Assembly (NCBI GenBank): GCA_020072805.1
Contig: JAIQGC010000009.1
Span: 62,001 to 126,000, forward strand
DNA length: 64,000 nt
Source of the DNA: Terriglobia bacterium
Lineage (GTDB): Bacteria > Acidobacteriota > Terriglobia > Acidiferrales > UBA7541
Reading direction: 5' to 3'
Shown here one piece after another: positions 18,756 through 27,855 of this stretch (positions are counted from its first letter, which is position 1; each line of letters opens with the position of its first letter). The notes beneath the pieces are model-generated. The model had not been told where the DNA came from and ran no database searches. It saw nothing but the letters and a program-made list of their open reading frames with translations. The position numbers were made by a program, and so were the translations under genes.

Positions 18756-19598
18756 ATGAGCCCATCCGCCAAAGACAGGCAGAGCGACCGCATCAGCCTT
18801 CAAGTTCCCGTTGAAGCTTCCTGGACCGATTCTCAGGGCCAGGCCATTTCCCAAACCGTCGAAACCTTTCTGGTCAGCCGCAACGGCGCCGTCCTGAAAC
18901 TCGCTGAAACTCTCTCCATGGGACAGGAACTGGTCCTGCGCCGCAGCGTTTCCGGCAGCCAATGGAAGACGGTGCGCGCCCACATTGTCGCCGAGATCGA
19001 CCGCGACCCCAGCGGATTCCTCTATGCCATCGCTCTGCACGAATCCCGCCCCGACTTCTGGGATATTGATTTCCCTTCCCCGGTGCAGGCCCAGGACGCG
19101 CTGGCGCGCATGCTCATGGAATGCAGCTTCTGCCAGAAGCGCGAGGTGGTCTACCTCAACGAACTGGAACTCAAATCCTTCGTGGCACGCCGCTGCGTCG
19201 CCCGTCTCTGCAACCTTTGCAGCGCTCCTTCCATCTGGATCGAGGCGCGCCCGGCAGCGCCCGGCGCCGATACCCGCCCGGACGCCGCGAACCTCAATGA
19301 TCTCCAGAATCGCATTCAGCCCTCCCGCAACCGCGCCCGCGTCAAAGCCCGCGTGCTGGCTTGCATCCGCCAGCGCGGATTCCAGGAGGAAGTGGCGGTC
19401 TGCGAGGACCTCTCCCGCGGAGGCATCGCTTTCCGCAGCCGCAACCAGTATGCTGAGGGCGCCCGCTTGGAAGTCGCCGTTCCCTACACCCCGGGCAGCA
19501 GCGCCATCTTCGTGCCGATTCGCATCGTTTCTTCCCGCCCGATTCCTTCCGCTGGCCTGTACCGTCATGGAGCCGCCTACATTAAACCTGGAGAATGA
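18756..19598 (+). CDS. Protein with two PilZ-like domains around a cysteine-rich centre
   Basis: Protein of 280 residues. The N-terminal domain (about 8-105) looks like a degenerate PilZ barrel (RQSDRISLQVPVEASW, then VSRNGAVLKL, with no intact DxSxxG). A central segment (about 120-155) holds four closely spaced cysteines (CSFC, then CVARLCNLC), suggesting a zinc knuckle. The C-terminal domain (about 188-280) is a clearer PilZ: SRNRARVKARVLA and CEDLSRGGIAFRSR. Thus one domain could bind c-di-GMP and the other not. It is transcribed away from the single-PilZ gene and convergently with cheX. ATG 18756 has no strong ribosome site. Confidence 0.75.
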   Translation: MSPSAKDRQSDRISLQVPVEASWTDSQGQAISQTVETFLVSRNGAVLKLAETLSMGQELVLRRSVSGSQWKTVRAHIVAEIDRDPSGFLYAIALHESRPDFWDIDFPSPVQAQDALARMLMECSFCQKREVVYLNELELKSFVARRCVARLCNLCSAPSIWIEARPAAPGADTRPDAANLNDLQNRIQPSRNRARVKARVLACIRQRGFQEEVAVCEDLSRGGIAFRSRNQYAEGARLEVAVPYTPGSSAIFVPIRIVSSRPIPSAGLYRHGAAYIKPGE

Positions 19599-19609
19599 TT
19601 CCGGTATCA

Positions 19610-20113
19610 TCAATCCGCTGCCGGTGACGTTTCGCGTTCCTGCCGCCGCCGGTGCAGATAATGCATCGCGATATTCAGATAAATATCTCCGTACGGCGTC
19701 TCCATGCTCAAGACCATCGCTTCCGTGTCCCGGTTGCTCCCAATCCCTTCCTGGCTGGTATGAATCTCGGGCGGATGAATTTTGAATTTGAATCCCTTGT
19801 CATTCAGCAATGTGACCGAGTTGCCGATGACCATATTGGCCAGCTCGCACACTGCCTCGGTCTCAATCTGTTCCCCCTCCACCGCTTCGCCGCCGGAGAG
19901 ATGGCTGGCCATTTTCCTGGCGGCCTCCCTGCCCACATCCAGAATGACCCGCCCCTCGATTTCCCCTTCAATGCGGATCAAGGCCGCCACGCCCTTCAGC
20001 CGGTAACTTTCCTCATCCATGGTCATGTCCCCGATTTTCGTGGGCGACTGAAAGGCTTCCGAAAATACCGCGTCCGCGGCATTGATGAACGGCTGAATCA
20101 GCTCGATCTTCAT
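19610..20113 (-). CDS. cheX: CheX-like CheY-phosphate phosphatase
   Basis: CheC/CheX-family protein of 167 residues, expected to dephosphorylate CheY-P. The signature ExxN pair is visible in TEAVCELANMVIGNSVT, and the family N-terminus (FINAADAVFSEAF) and C-terminal DIYLNIAMHYL are present. It is the last gene of the minus-strand che operon, overlapping cheY by ATGA. Having a phosphatase beside cheY suggests that the single receiver upstream is its substrate. Confidence 0.85.
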   Translation of the reverse strand: MKIELIQPFINAADAVFSEAFQSPTKIGDMTMDEESYRLKGVAALIRIEGEIEGRVILDVGREAARKMASHLSGGEAVEGEQIETEAVCELANMVIGNSVTLLNDKGFKFKIHPPEIHTSQEGIGSNRDTEAMVLSMETPYGDIYLNIAMHYLHRRRQERETSPAAD

Positions 20114-20565
20114 TGCACGTCATCCTTCCCCGCGCTCACCGGCAAGGGCTGTGACGATCCCGCCTCATCGCTCAGCACATAGCGAAGAATTTCGTACAAC
20201 CCTTCGGGCTTGACTGGCTTCTGCACGAAGTGCTTGGCGCCTTTCTGCAAGGCCGCCAGGATGTTTTCCTGATACCCCACCGACGACACCATGATGATCC
20301 GCGCTTGAGGGTGCTGCCGAATGATGCGCTCGACCGCCTCGATCCCCTCCATCTGTGGCATGGTGATGTCCATCAGGACGATATCCGGCAGGGCGCGGTT
20401 GAATTCCGCGATGGCCGTCAGGCCGTCTCCGGCTTCCCCGGCCACCTCTCCGCCGAACGTCTCGATCATCTTGATGATGTTCTTCCTGGCGAAGACGGAA
20501 TCGTCCACCACCAGGTAGCGAACCGGCTGATTGTCTTTCCGAAGTAATGCGGCAAATTGGGCCAT
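20110..20565 (-). CDS. cheY: CheY-like response regulator, che cluster 1
   Basis: Single-domain receiver, 151 residues. It keeps the acidic pair and phospho-acceptor (VDDS and DIVLMDITMPQMEG), the conserved Ser (IIMVSSVGYQ) and Lys (FVQKPVKPEGL). A 12-residue N-terminal extension and a flexible tail are unlike classical CheY. ATG 20565 is chosen because AGGAAGGAGAAGG lies directly upstream; the longer frame to 20793 runs into cheB. It overlaps cheX by ATGA. Confidence 0.9.
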   Translation of the reverse strand: MAQFAALLRKDNQPVRYLVVDDSVFARKNIIKMIETFGGEVAGEAGDGLTAIAEFNRALPDIVLMDITMPQMEGIEAVERIIRQHPQARIIMVSSVGYQENILAALQKGAKHFVQKPVKPEGLYEILRYVLSDEAGSSQPLPVSAGKDDVQ

Positions 20566-20594
20566 GGCCTTCTCCTTCCTCTTCCGCCATCTCT

Positions 20595-21606
20595 TCAATT
20601 GCGCGGCGAGGAAACAGGTGTCCTTTCCTTTACTTCTTGTTTTTCTGCCAAACTTTTCCGTTCCATCTGTTCGGTCCCTTCCCGCTCGCCGCTGCACTGG
20701 CTCACAAGAAACGCCCCGATTTTCTCGAGATGCACGACGTGCGACGCATATCCCTTCAGGATCGCCGCGCGGGGCATTCCGCTTACCACGCAACTCTCCT
20801 CGCTCTGCGCAATCGTCGTCCCTCCCGAATTCCTGACCGCTCCCAGTCCATCCGCCCCGTCTTCGCCCATCCCGGTCATCAGCACCGCGATGGAACTGGG
20901 GCCGAATTCCTGCGCCACCGAATGAAACAGCACGTCCACCGAAGGACGGTGCCCGTTGACCGGCGCGCTATCCGTCAGCACCGTGACGTCTCCCCGCGGC
21001 ATTCGCCTCGCCATCATGTGGCGGTTCCCCGGAGCAATCAATGCGCGCCCCGCCAGCAGAATATCGCCCGAACGCGCTTCGGCTACATCGATCTCGCAAC
21101 AGTCATCCAGCCGCTTGGCGAGCATTTCCGTAAATCCCTCCGGCATGTGCTGCACCACCAGCAACGCCGCCGGAAAATCAGCCGGAATCTGCGAAAGCAC
21201 GTACTGCAGGGCGTTGGGCCCCCCGGTCGAAACGCCCAGGGCCACCACGCGATTCGGCTGTCGCGCCACCCGCGGCCCGCCCTTCGTAACCGTTTTTGGC
21301 TCCGCACTGACCTTGGTCGTATTCCGTTGCCGTCCCACGCGCCCGGCCACCAGAATCTTCTGCACCAGCTCCCCGGCGATCGGGTCCAGGCTTCCCGCCG
21401 CGGCATCTCCCGGTTTGGCTACGAAATCGATGGCTCCCAGGGCCAGGGCCTTGAATGTCGTATACGCCGATCTTCTTCAGCGCAAACGCGCCGTCCATGG
21501 CCGTTCCCACCACCTCGATCGACGGATGCTTCTCCAGCATGCGCGGTATCAGCTTGCGCATCAGCGCCGAATCATCCACCACCAGCACTCGGAGGCGCTC
21601 GCTCAT
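20595..21606 (-). pseudogene. cheB: CheB methylesterase, receiver domain broken by internal deletion and frameshift
   Basis: ATG 21606 overlaps the cheA stop (ATGA) and opens a normal receiver start: RLRVLVVDDSALMRKLIPRML, then VVGTAMDGAFALKKI. At about 21458 this frame leaves the family. The next recognisable piece, FKALALGAIDFVAKPGD, is the end of the same receiver in another frame. Roughly 40 residues, including the phospho-acceptor Asp and the following strand and helix, are missing compared with the intact CheB at 41584. The methylesterase domain downstream is complete: GVSTGGPNAL (Ser), VVQHMPEGFTEMLAKRL (His) and MTGMGEDGADG (Asp). If the sequence is right, regulation by phosphorylation is lost; internal initiation at GTG 21365 could still give a catalytic fragment. 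Confidence 0.8.
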
Positions 21607-23711
21607 GCGCTGGCCTCCATCAAGGGCGTCCGGCTCAGCCGGCTGACCACCGCGTTCACGTTCAAAATCAGCACCACGGACCCATCCCCCAGCACCGATG
21701 CCCCGGTCACCAGATCGCCGCATGCCAGATCGGCCGGCAGCGCTTTGATCACCAGCTCTTCTTCGCCCGCAAGGCTGTCCACCAGCAGGCCGAATTTCTT
21801 TTCCGCCACGCCAATGACGATCACAAACGACCGCTTGCTTTTTCCAACCGCGTGGATGCGATTAAGCCGGCTCAGACGCACCACCGGCAGCACCCGGTCG
21901 CGCAATTGCAGCACTTCCTTCTGGTCCACCCGGCGAATCTCCGGCTCCGTCACTCGCGTGATTTCCAGCACCGCTGACAGCGGCACCGCATACATCCGGC
22001 CGCCCACGTGGAATAGCAGCGTCTGAATGCTGGCCAGCGTCAGCGGCATCCGCAATTGGAACGTTGTGCCCTTCCCCGGCTGCGAACTGACTTCCACCGT
22101 TCCCTTCAGCCGTTCCAGCACCGTGCGCACGATATCCAGCCCCACTCCACGCCCGGAGATCTCCGTCACTTCCGCCGCCGTACTGAATCCCGGCGCAAAA
22201 ATCATATTTAACACTTCGCGGTCGTTTAGCTTGTCCGCTTCCTGCTGAGAAAGAATTCCTCGCGCAACCACCTTTGCGCGAACCTTCTCCGCCTGGATTC
22301 CGCCGCCGTCATCGCGCACTTCCACCACAACCTGCGTTCCCTGGTGGTACGCGTTCAGATACAGCGTCCCGCGCGCCGGCTTCCCTGCGGCAATCCGCGC
22401 CTCGGCCGGCTCGATACCATGATCGACCGCGTTTCTCACCAGATGCGCCAGCGGCTCCCCCAGCGTATCCAGCACTCCCTTGTCCAGGTCCGTGCTCTCG
22501 CCGCTCAGTTCCAGCGCCACGTCCTTCTTGCATTGCTTGGCCACATCCCGCACCACGCGGGGAAACCGGCGGAACAACTGCTCCACCGGAACCATGCGAA
22601 TCTTCACCACCGACTTCTGCAATTCCTCGAGAATCCGGGATTGGAACGACAGCGCATCGCTCAGTTTTCCGTGCAGCGGGTCGCGCGAATATTTCTGCCC
22701 AAATTCCATAATGGCGCGATGCAGCATGGACTTCCCGATGATCAATTCACCCACCAGATTCATCACCGAATCAATCCGCGACGCTTCCACGCGCAGCATG
22801 CTCTCGGCCACTGCGGTGGCTACCGCGTTCTTCTCCTGCACGGCCGGTGCGGCTATCGCCGCCGCGGAAGGACCCTCCGCCGCCCGCGCCGCCGCCGCGG
22901 CCTGCGCTTCCAGAATGTCCCCGATCATTTCATGTTCAGGCGACTCGATCGCTTTCACGCGGACGACTTGCACGTCCTTGACGATCGAGGGAATCTTGCA
23001 GCGCCGCACGACCCCTTCCGCCGTTTCCGTGCAGGATAGCGACGCTTCGATCAAATCCACATTCGCCGCGCCCGCATTATCCTCAGGGCGCAGGGCAATC
23101 AGCGTGCCCGCCCCATGCAGCACGTTTCTCACCAGCTGGAACGCCGCCGCCCGCATGGCGCTCTGCGGATCGATGCGCAGCGCGATGTTATATACCATTT
23201 CACCGCGGTGCAGCGCCTCCGCCACCATCAGCTGCTCATATTCCGTCCACGCAAATTGCGCCTCGCAGCCGCTTCCCGCCGGCGCCCCCGCCCGGACTGC
23301 GGTCTTGGGTTCCGCGCCTTCCCCGCTTTCCAATAGTTCGCGAATCTGTTTTCTTACGGCGTCCGTCGAGGGAATATCGGCGTTCTTCTTGTAGGCGCCC
23401 AGGAGCAACTCAAACGTGTCGGCGACGGAAAGCACTACCTCCGCCAGCCGGCCCCCCTCCCGCTGCCCGACGCTGGGCGAAAGAACATCCTCGAGTTCGT
23501 GCGCCAGTTCGCTCAGGGACTGGTATCCGCAGGCGGCCGAATCGCCTTTCAAGGTGTGCACGGCCCGCCGCACGCTCCGCAGAATCTCCTCGTCCGCGGG
23601 ATTCGCTTCCAGAGCCAGCCCTGATTCGTTCAGCGACTGCAATAGCTCATACGCACTCTCAAAGAAGAGATTGCGCAGTTCGTCGCCGCGTTCGTCTTTC
23701 TTTCGGCTCAA
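21603..23711 (-). CDS. cheA: Chemotaxis histidine kinase CheA, che cluster 1
   Basis: Sensor kinase of 702 residues. The P1 phosphotransfer domain has His52 in AVHTLKGDSAACGYQSL. A middle region (about 150-260) resembles a P2-like substrate-docking segment. The P3 dimerisation helix pair (about 318-400, VGELIIGKSMLHRAI) follows. The P4 ATPase is intact (LVRNAVDHGIEPAEAR, DDGGGI, GRGVGLDIVRT). The C-terminal P5 CheW-like domain ends the protein. The start overlaps the cheR stop and the stop overlaps the cheB start, both ATGA. Confidence 0.95.
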   Translation of the reverse strand: MSRKKDERGDELRNLFFESAYELLQSLNESGLALEANPADEEILRSVRRAVHTLKGDSAACGYQSLSELAHELEDVLSPSVGQREGGRLAEVVLSVADTFELLLGAYKKNADIPSTDAVRKQIRELLESGEGAEPKTAVRAGAPAGSGCEAQFAWTEYEQLMVAEALHRGEMVYNIALRIDPQSAMRAAAFQLVRNVLHGAGTLIALRPEDNAGAANVDLIEASLSCTETAEGVVRRCKIPSIVKDVQVVRVKAIESPEHEMIGDILEAQAAAAARAAEGPSAAAIAAPAVQEKNAVATAVAESMLRVEASRIDSVMNLVGELIIGKSMLHRAIMEFGQKYSRDPLHGKLSDALSFQSRILEELQKSVVKIRMVPVEQLFRRFPRVVRDVAKQCKKDVALELSGESTDLDKGVLDTLGEPLAHLVRNAVDHGIEPAEARIAAGKPARGTLYLNAYHQGTQVVVEVRDDGGGIQAEKVRAKVVARGILSQQEADKLNDREVLNMIFAPGFSTAAEVTEISGRGVGLDIVRTVLERLKGTVEVSSQPGKGTTFQLRMPLTLASIQTLLFHVGGRMYAVPLSAVLEITRVTEPEIRRVDQKEVLQLRDRVLPVVRLSRLNRIHAVGKSKRSFVIVIGVAEKKFGLLVDSLAGEEELVIKALPADLACGDLVTGASVLGDGSVVLILNVNAVVSRLSRTPLMEASA

Positions 23712-24613
23712 ACTCCCACCTCGATACGCTGATAAGCCGTGCCGTTGTTCTCATGAATCATCTTGAACTTCGTGCTCAGCCCAAACAGGCTTTCCGCATG
23801 CCCGACGAAGAGATATCCCCCCGGATTCAGGCAGTGGTAGAACTTTTCGATCAGCCGCTTCTGCTCGGCTTCGTCGAAATAAATCATCACGTTGCGGCAC
23901 AGGATAATGTCGTTGCGCCGCGGCAGAAATTCCGTCTTCAAATTATGGAAATCGAACTGCACCATATCCTTCAGCGGCTGCTTTACCGCGTATTTTTCCC
24001 CCATTTTCTCGAAATACCGCAGCCGGCTGGTGTAATCCACCGGCTCCATTTGCGCGTCCGTATATTGCCCTTCCGCGCCCGAACGCAGGCTCGCATAGCT
24101 GATATCCGAGGCCAGAATCTCCAGCTTCCACGGAGGAGGAATCAGCGGCTTGGGTGAAGGCATATCGAATGGCAGGGGGTTCCGCAGATAGTAATAAGCC
24201 AGCGCATCGCAGATCAGGATGGCCACGGAATATGCCTCCTGCCCCGAGGAGCAGCCCGCGCTCCATACCCGCATCGTCCAATCGCGCCGTTCCTGCTTTC
24301 GGCGCAGGAGTTCATCCAGCACCGACTTCTGCAGCAAATCCAGCTGCGGCTTATTCCGGAAGAAACTCGTCTCGTTGACCGTCAGATTTTCCAGCAGCAC
24401 GGCCATTTCCGCCTTGCCCTCGCGGCTGGTCAGCAGGCGGTAGTAGTTATAGAAGGAATCCAGCTGACAGGCCTTGAGCCTCCGCTGCAAGCGGTCCTTC
24501 AAGAAGTGCGCGCGCCGCTCATCAAAATACATCCCGCATTCCTGGTAGACCAGTGTTTGCAGGAGCTTCAGTTCCGCTTCCGTCAGGTTAATCTGTGCTG
24601 TCAGAGCTTCCAT
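23708..24613 (-). CDS. cheR: MCP glutamate methyltransferase CheR, che cluster 1
   Basis: SAM-dependent methyltransferase of 301 residues adding methyl groups to receptor glutamates. It has an N-terminal helical domain (about 1-85), then the SAM site RVWSAGCSSGQEAYSVAIL, an EILASDISYASL segment, ILCRNVMIYFD and GGYLFVGHAESLFGL. ATG 24613 fits the family's usual N-terminus. An in-frame TTG at 24655, 15 bases after cheW and behind GGGAAG, would add 14 residues and is a real alternative. Coupled to cheA by ATGA. Confidence 0.93.
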   Translation of the reverse strand: MEALTAQINLTEAELKLLQTLVYQECGMYFDERRAHFLKDRLQRRLKACQLDSFYNYYRLLTSREGKAEMAVLLENLTVNETSFFRNKPQLDLLQKSVLDELLRRKQERRDWTMRVWSAGCSSGQEAYSVAILICDALAYYYLRNPLPFDMPSPKPLIPPPWKLEILASDISYASLRSGAEGQYTDAQMEPVDYTSRLRYFEKMGEKYAVKQPLKDMVQFDFHNLKTEFLPRRNDIILCRNVMIYFDEAEQKRLIEKFYHCLNPGGYLFVGHAESLFGLSTKFKMIHENNGTAYQRIEVGV

Positions 24614-24670
24614 GGAAAGATAGTTGCGCGGCAACGCCGGGTATCGCAGGGGCAATGCGGAAATTCTTCC

Positions 24671-25147
24671 CTAGCGGGTGCTTCCGGCGAATTCCGCGGC
24701 CTCCTCGATGCGTTTATAATCCTGGCGCAGCAATAGCTTGGCGATATCCAGCAGAATAATGAGCCTGCCTTTGAGCTTTCCCACTCCTGTCACATACCCG
24801 GACTCCCCGTCGGAAAACATACTGGCGGGCGGCTCCACCTCCGACGAAGGAATCTTCAACACCTCGGAAGCCGAATTCACAAAGAGCCCCAGCAGCCGGT
24901 TTTCCAGGTCCACCACCAGAATGCGGCTCTTCTTGTCCGCATGCAGTTCTCCCAGCCCGAATCTCTTGCGCAAGTCCATCACCGGCACAATTTTTCCGCG
25001 CAGATTGATGACCCCCAGGATTGTCTCCGGGGCGTTTGGAACCGCGGTGATGTTCGGAACCCGGACAATCTCCCGCACCATCGAAATCGGAATCCCGTAG
25101 GACTCCTCTCCGATTCGAAAACCGATTACATGGAAATCATTTGCCAT
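24671..25147 (-). CDS. cheW: Chemotaxis coupling protein CheW, che cluster 1
   Basis: Adaptor of 158 residues linking receptors to CheA. The typical fold is seen in HVIGFRIGEESYGIPISMVREIV, ITAVPNAPETILGVINLRGKIVPVMDLRKRFGL and GKLKGRLIILLDIAKLL. It is placed 16 bases downstream of the receptor gene and 57 bases upstream of the cheR start. It is one of four CheW-like genes in the window and the most canonical of them. Confidence 0.94.
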   Translation of the reverse strand: MANDFHVIGFRIGEESYGIPISMVREIVRVPNITAVPNAPETILGVINLRGKIVPVMDLRKRFGLGELHADKKSRILVVDLENRLLGLFVNSASEVLKIPSSEVEPPASMFSDGESGYVTGVGKLKGRLIILLDIAKLLLRQDYKRIEEAAEFAGSTR

Positions 25148-25163
25148 CCACGGACTCCCCGTC

Positions 25164-27218
25164 CTAGAGACGCGCCATTTCGGCGTATTCTACTTTGTTG
25201 GCCCCGCGCTCATTGCCCTCGCGCCCATTGCCATCGCGTCCGTTGCCATCCCGCCGTGGCGATGTCGAAGGATGCGAAATCTGGCTGCGCCGCGGCTGCA
25301 CCTCGCGATCCAGCACGAACCGGTCCATCGAATCAATCAGCTGCCGCGAAAGCTTGAGCATCTGGTCCGCCGCCGCCGATAGTTCCGTCGAACCCGAAGA
25401 GGACTGCTGCACCATCTCCCTCATCTTGTCCATGGCCCGCACAACCGCCTGGGCCCCGGAGGCCTGCTCTTCCACCGCAGAATTGATCTCCTGGGTGATT
25501 TCCATCAGCCGGCTGGTGGCCCGCGCAATCTGCGATGACCCCGCCGATTGCTCGTTGGTGGCCGCCCCGATTTCCTGGGAAAGCTTGTACACCTCGATCA
25601 CCACGTTGGATATCTTGTTCAGCGCCACTCCCATTTCGTTCCCAAGCGACAGGCCTTCTTCCACCGACTTGGTGCTCAGCTCCATGTTGGACACGGCTTG
25701 CCGCGCCTCGCGCTGAATGCTCTGGATCAGGTCCGCGATTTCCTTGGTGGACTGCGTGGACTTTTCCGCCAGCTTCCTCACTTCGTCCGCCACCACCGCA
25801 AATCCCAGTCCGTGTTCCCCCGCACGGGCCGCCTCGATGGCCGCATTGAGCGCCAGCAGGTTGGTCTGCTCCGCGAGGTCGTCAATCACTTCCACGATCT
25901 TTCCGATGTCATCCGCGCGATTCCCCAGCACATTGATAATCTCCGCCGACGATTGAATCGACTGGTTCGTGCGGCTCAATCCGCTGGTCGCCTTCTCCAT
26001 CGTGGAGATGCCGTTCATCACCTCTTCCCGGGAGCGGTTGGCGATGTCCAGCAGGAGCTTTGCGGTATCCGCAACTCGCTGGATGGATGCTACCATCTCA
26101 TCAATTGACGATGATGTCTCCGCCACGCTCGAGGCCTGCACCTGCGTGTTTTTCACCACATTCTGCACGTTGATGCTCATCTCGTGCATCGTGCTGGTTA
26201 CTTCCTCGATGGCCGATGATGCCTGCACACTGATCTTGGCCGATTCGTCCGCCGCCTGTGCCACCTGGCTCGACCCCGCCGAAACCTGCGACGCTCCATC
26301 GCGCACTTGCCGGACCAACTGCGTCAGTCCTTGCGACATCTGCAGGAACGCGTTTGCCAGCGTGTCCCGCTTGGACCGCGGCACCACTTCCACGCTCAAG
26401 TCGCCTTCCGCGACGGCCATGGACACTTCCGCCATCTCCTTCAGATAGGCCACCAGATTATTGAATGTCGTCGCCAGCGCCCCGATTTCATCGCTGCGGT
26501 GCAAATTGATGTTTTGGTCCAGATCCCCGGAGTCCCCGATCTCCCGCGCCACAAGGATCAGGTGCTGCAGCGGCTCGGAGATGGATTTCACCGTTCCCAT
26601 GGCCACCCAGACCCCCATACACAGTGTGATAATCGTCCCCATCGTCGTAATCCACGTCGCCACTATACTCGCCGTGTCGGACGCCGCCGTGGCTTCCTGC
26701 AGGTGCTTGGCAATCTGCTGGGTTACCTCGTCAAGCACTACCGACGATTTCTTCAGCCAGGAACTGGGGTCCTTCTGCAGGTAAAAAATCTGCAAATCGG
26801 ATACGGTCGCATCCCCGGAGTCCACCTGGTGGCGCTTGGCCAGCAACGGCTTGGCAAAGCTTTCCGCCCAGCCCTGCTCCGTGGCTTCCACTTGAATCAA
26901 CGCCTTGCGCAAATCTTCGCTTCCTGCCTCCATTTCACTCCGCTTGAGCAATTCGGCCATCTCGGCAAACCCCCGAGTGACTTTTTCCTCGTCGTTCGGA
27001 TCTCCGCTCAGCAGGAAGTTGTTCAGATTCACTCGGCTGGACATGATGTCGAAGCGCACTTTCTCGATGATTCTGTAGCTGCTAAGCGCCGCCGAAGCAT
27101 CCGCACGCGTCGAGCGGGCCTTGACCGCCGCCCCCACGTTCACCAGGAACAGGATGAACAGAACCGCCAGGATGGCTCCGAACCCAAGGTAGATTTTTTT
27201 TCCTATCGTCATATCCAT
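25164..27218 (-). CDS. Methyl-accepting chemotaxis protein, transmembrane
   Basis: Receptor of 684 residues. A first membrane helix (about 9-31) and a second (about 186-210) enclose an all-helical periplasmic sensor domain of about 155 residues. A HAMP domain (about 212-265) and a long cytoplasmic coiled coil follow. The CheA/CheW-binding hairpin tip, [23 protein letters not shown], is canonical. The tail (about 655-675) contains Gly-Asn-Gly-Arg-Asp pentad repeats encoded by a 15-base tandem (about 25203-25256), then NKVEYAEMARL; it may be a flexible tether. ATG 27218 is chosen; an in-frame ATG lies two codons later. First strictly chemotactic gene of the operon. Confidence 0.94.
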   Translation of the reverse strand: MDMTIGKKIYLGFGAILAVLFILFLVNVGAAVKARSTRADASAALSSYRIIEKVRFDIMSSRVNLNNFLLSGDPNDEEKVTRGFAEMAELLKRSEMEAGSEDLRKALIQVEATEQGWAESFAKPLLAKRHQVDSGDATVSDLQIFYLQKDPSSWLKKSSVVLDEVTQQIAKHLQEATAASDTASIVATWITTMGTIITLCMGVWVAMGTVKSISEPLQHLILVAREIGDSGDLDQNINLHRSDEIGALATTFNNLVAYLKEMAEVSMAVAEGDLSVEVVPRSKRDTLANAFLQMSQGLTQLVRQVRDGASQVSAGSSQVAQAADESAKISVQASSAIEEVTSTMHEMSINVQNVVKNTQVQASSVAETSSSIDEMVASIQRVADTAKLLLDIANRSREEVMNGISTMEKATSGLSRTNQSIQSSAEIINVLGNRADDIGKIVEVIDDLAEQTNLLALNAAIEAARAGEHGLGFAVVADEVRKLAEKSTQSTKEIADLIQSIQREARQAVSNMELSTKSVEEGLSLGNEMGVALNKISNVVIEVYKLSQEIGAATNEQSAGSSQIARATSRLMEITQEINSAVEEQASGAQAVVRAMDKMREMVQQSSSGSTELSAAADQMLKLSRQLIDSMDRFVLDREVQPRRSQISHPSTSPRRDGNGRDGNGREGNERGANKVEYAEMARL

Positions 27219-27292
27219 TTCCCGAACCCTCCGCCCGTTGCTGCAAACTTTTTACGCGCCGAGCCTTTTGAAATCGATTCCCCGTTACCGAC

Positions 27293-27649
27293 CTACCCCT
27301 CGTTCAAACGAAATGTGAATTCCACCAGTACCGTGCTCTCTTCTGCGGCCGGTTCAAACTTCCATCCCTTCACTGCTTCCTGGGCCGACTTCGCCAGCAG
27401 CGGATGCCCGCCGAGAATCCGGCTGAGCCGCACATTACCCTCCGGGCTGACCACCACTTCCAGCTTCACTTTCCCGCTGACGTACATCCTCCTCGCCAGA
27501 TCGGGATAGATCGCCGCGCTCTTGCTCCGAACCTTCCTCTTCCCTTCTTCTACTGTTCCTTCCTGAGCAAATGCGCTTGCGCTGACCGCCAATGCCAGCA
27601 GCAATCCCGCAACAGTGATACGCGCTTGATAGCTCAGTCCCACTCGCAT
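27293..27649 (-). CDS. Short exported TonB C-terminal domain protein
   Basis: Protein of 118 residues with a signal peptide (about 10-34, ending ASAFAQ) followed directly by a TonB C-terminal domain: YPDLARRMYVSGKVKLEVVV, SPEGNVRLSRILGGHPLL and AVKGWKFEPA. It lacks the membrane anchor and Pro-rich spacer of an energy-transducing TonB, so it is probably a periplasmic or surface domain protein. ATG 27649 follows TTGGAG; an open frame continues to 27700. Only 74 bases separate its stop from the receptor start on the same strand, so it is likely the first gene of che operon 1, transcribed from the sigma54-like promoter at 27722-27735. Confidence 0.82.
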   Translation of the reverse strand: MRVGLSYQARITVAGLLLALAVSASAFAQEGTVEEGKRKVRSKSAAIYPDLARRMYVSGKVKLEVVVSPEGNVRLSRILGGHPLLAKSAQEAVKGWKFEPAAEESTVLVEFTFRLNEG

Positions 27650-27721
27650 CTCCAACCGACCTCTTTCCGTCTCATCGGTAACAAAAAACAGTAGTGGCAA
27701 ACGGAACCCAACAGGAAGAAG

Positions 27722-27735
27722 GCACGTTCGATGCC
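27722..27735 (-). promoter_or_regulatory. Sigma54-type promoter (-24/-12) of che operon 1
   Basis: Read on the minus strand, TGGCA-N7-GTGCC gives GG at 27735-27734 and GC at 27723-27722, ten bases apart as sigma54 requires. Expected transcription start is near 27710, about 60 bases before ATG 27649. The block is nearly palindromic, so a plus-strand reading (AGGCACG, then ATGCC) also fits the consensus. The minus-strand reading is preferred because the dyad sites lie on its upstream side. Confidence 0.6.
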
Positions 27736-27855
27736 AGGCCTGAAAAAGAAATCTATTTCTCTCGATGGCTGCCGAAAAGCTTCACACCGCATTCATTCTA
27801 TTGATTTTAAGTTTTTGTGGATTTTCAAGTACCCGCCGGCCTGCCATCCCTGTTC

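Noticed and set aside
27721-27734. Plus-strand sigma54 promoter for the kinase gene at the same palindromic block
   Set aside because: It fits the consensus about as well, but the dyad sites would then lie downstream of the promoter, and the leader to ATG 28126 would be nearly 400 bases. Not excluded, only less likely.
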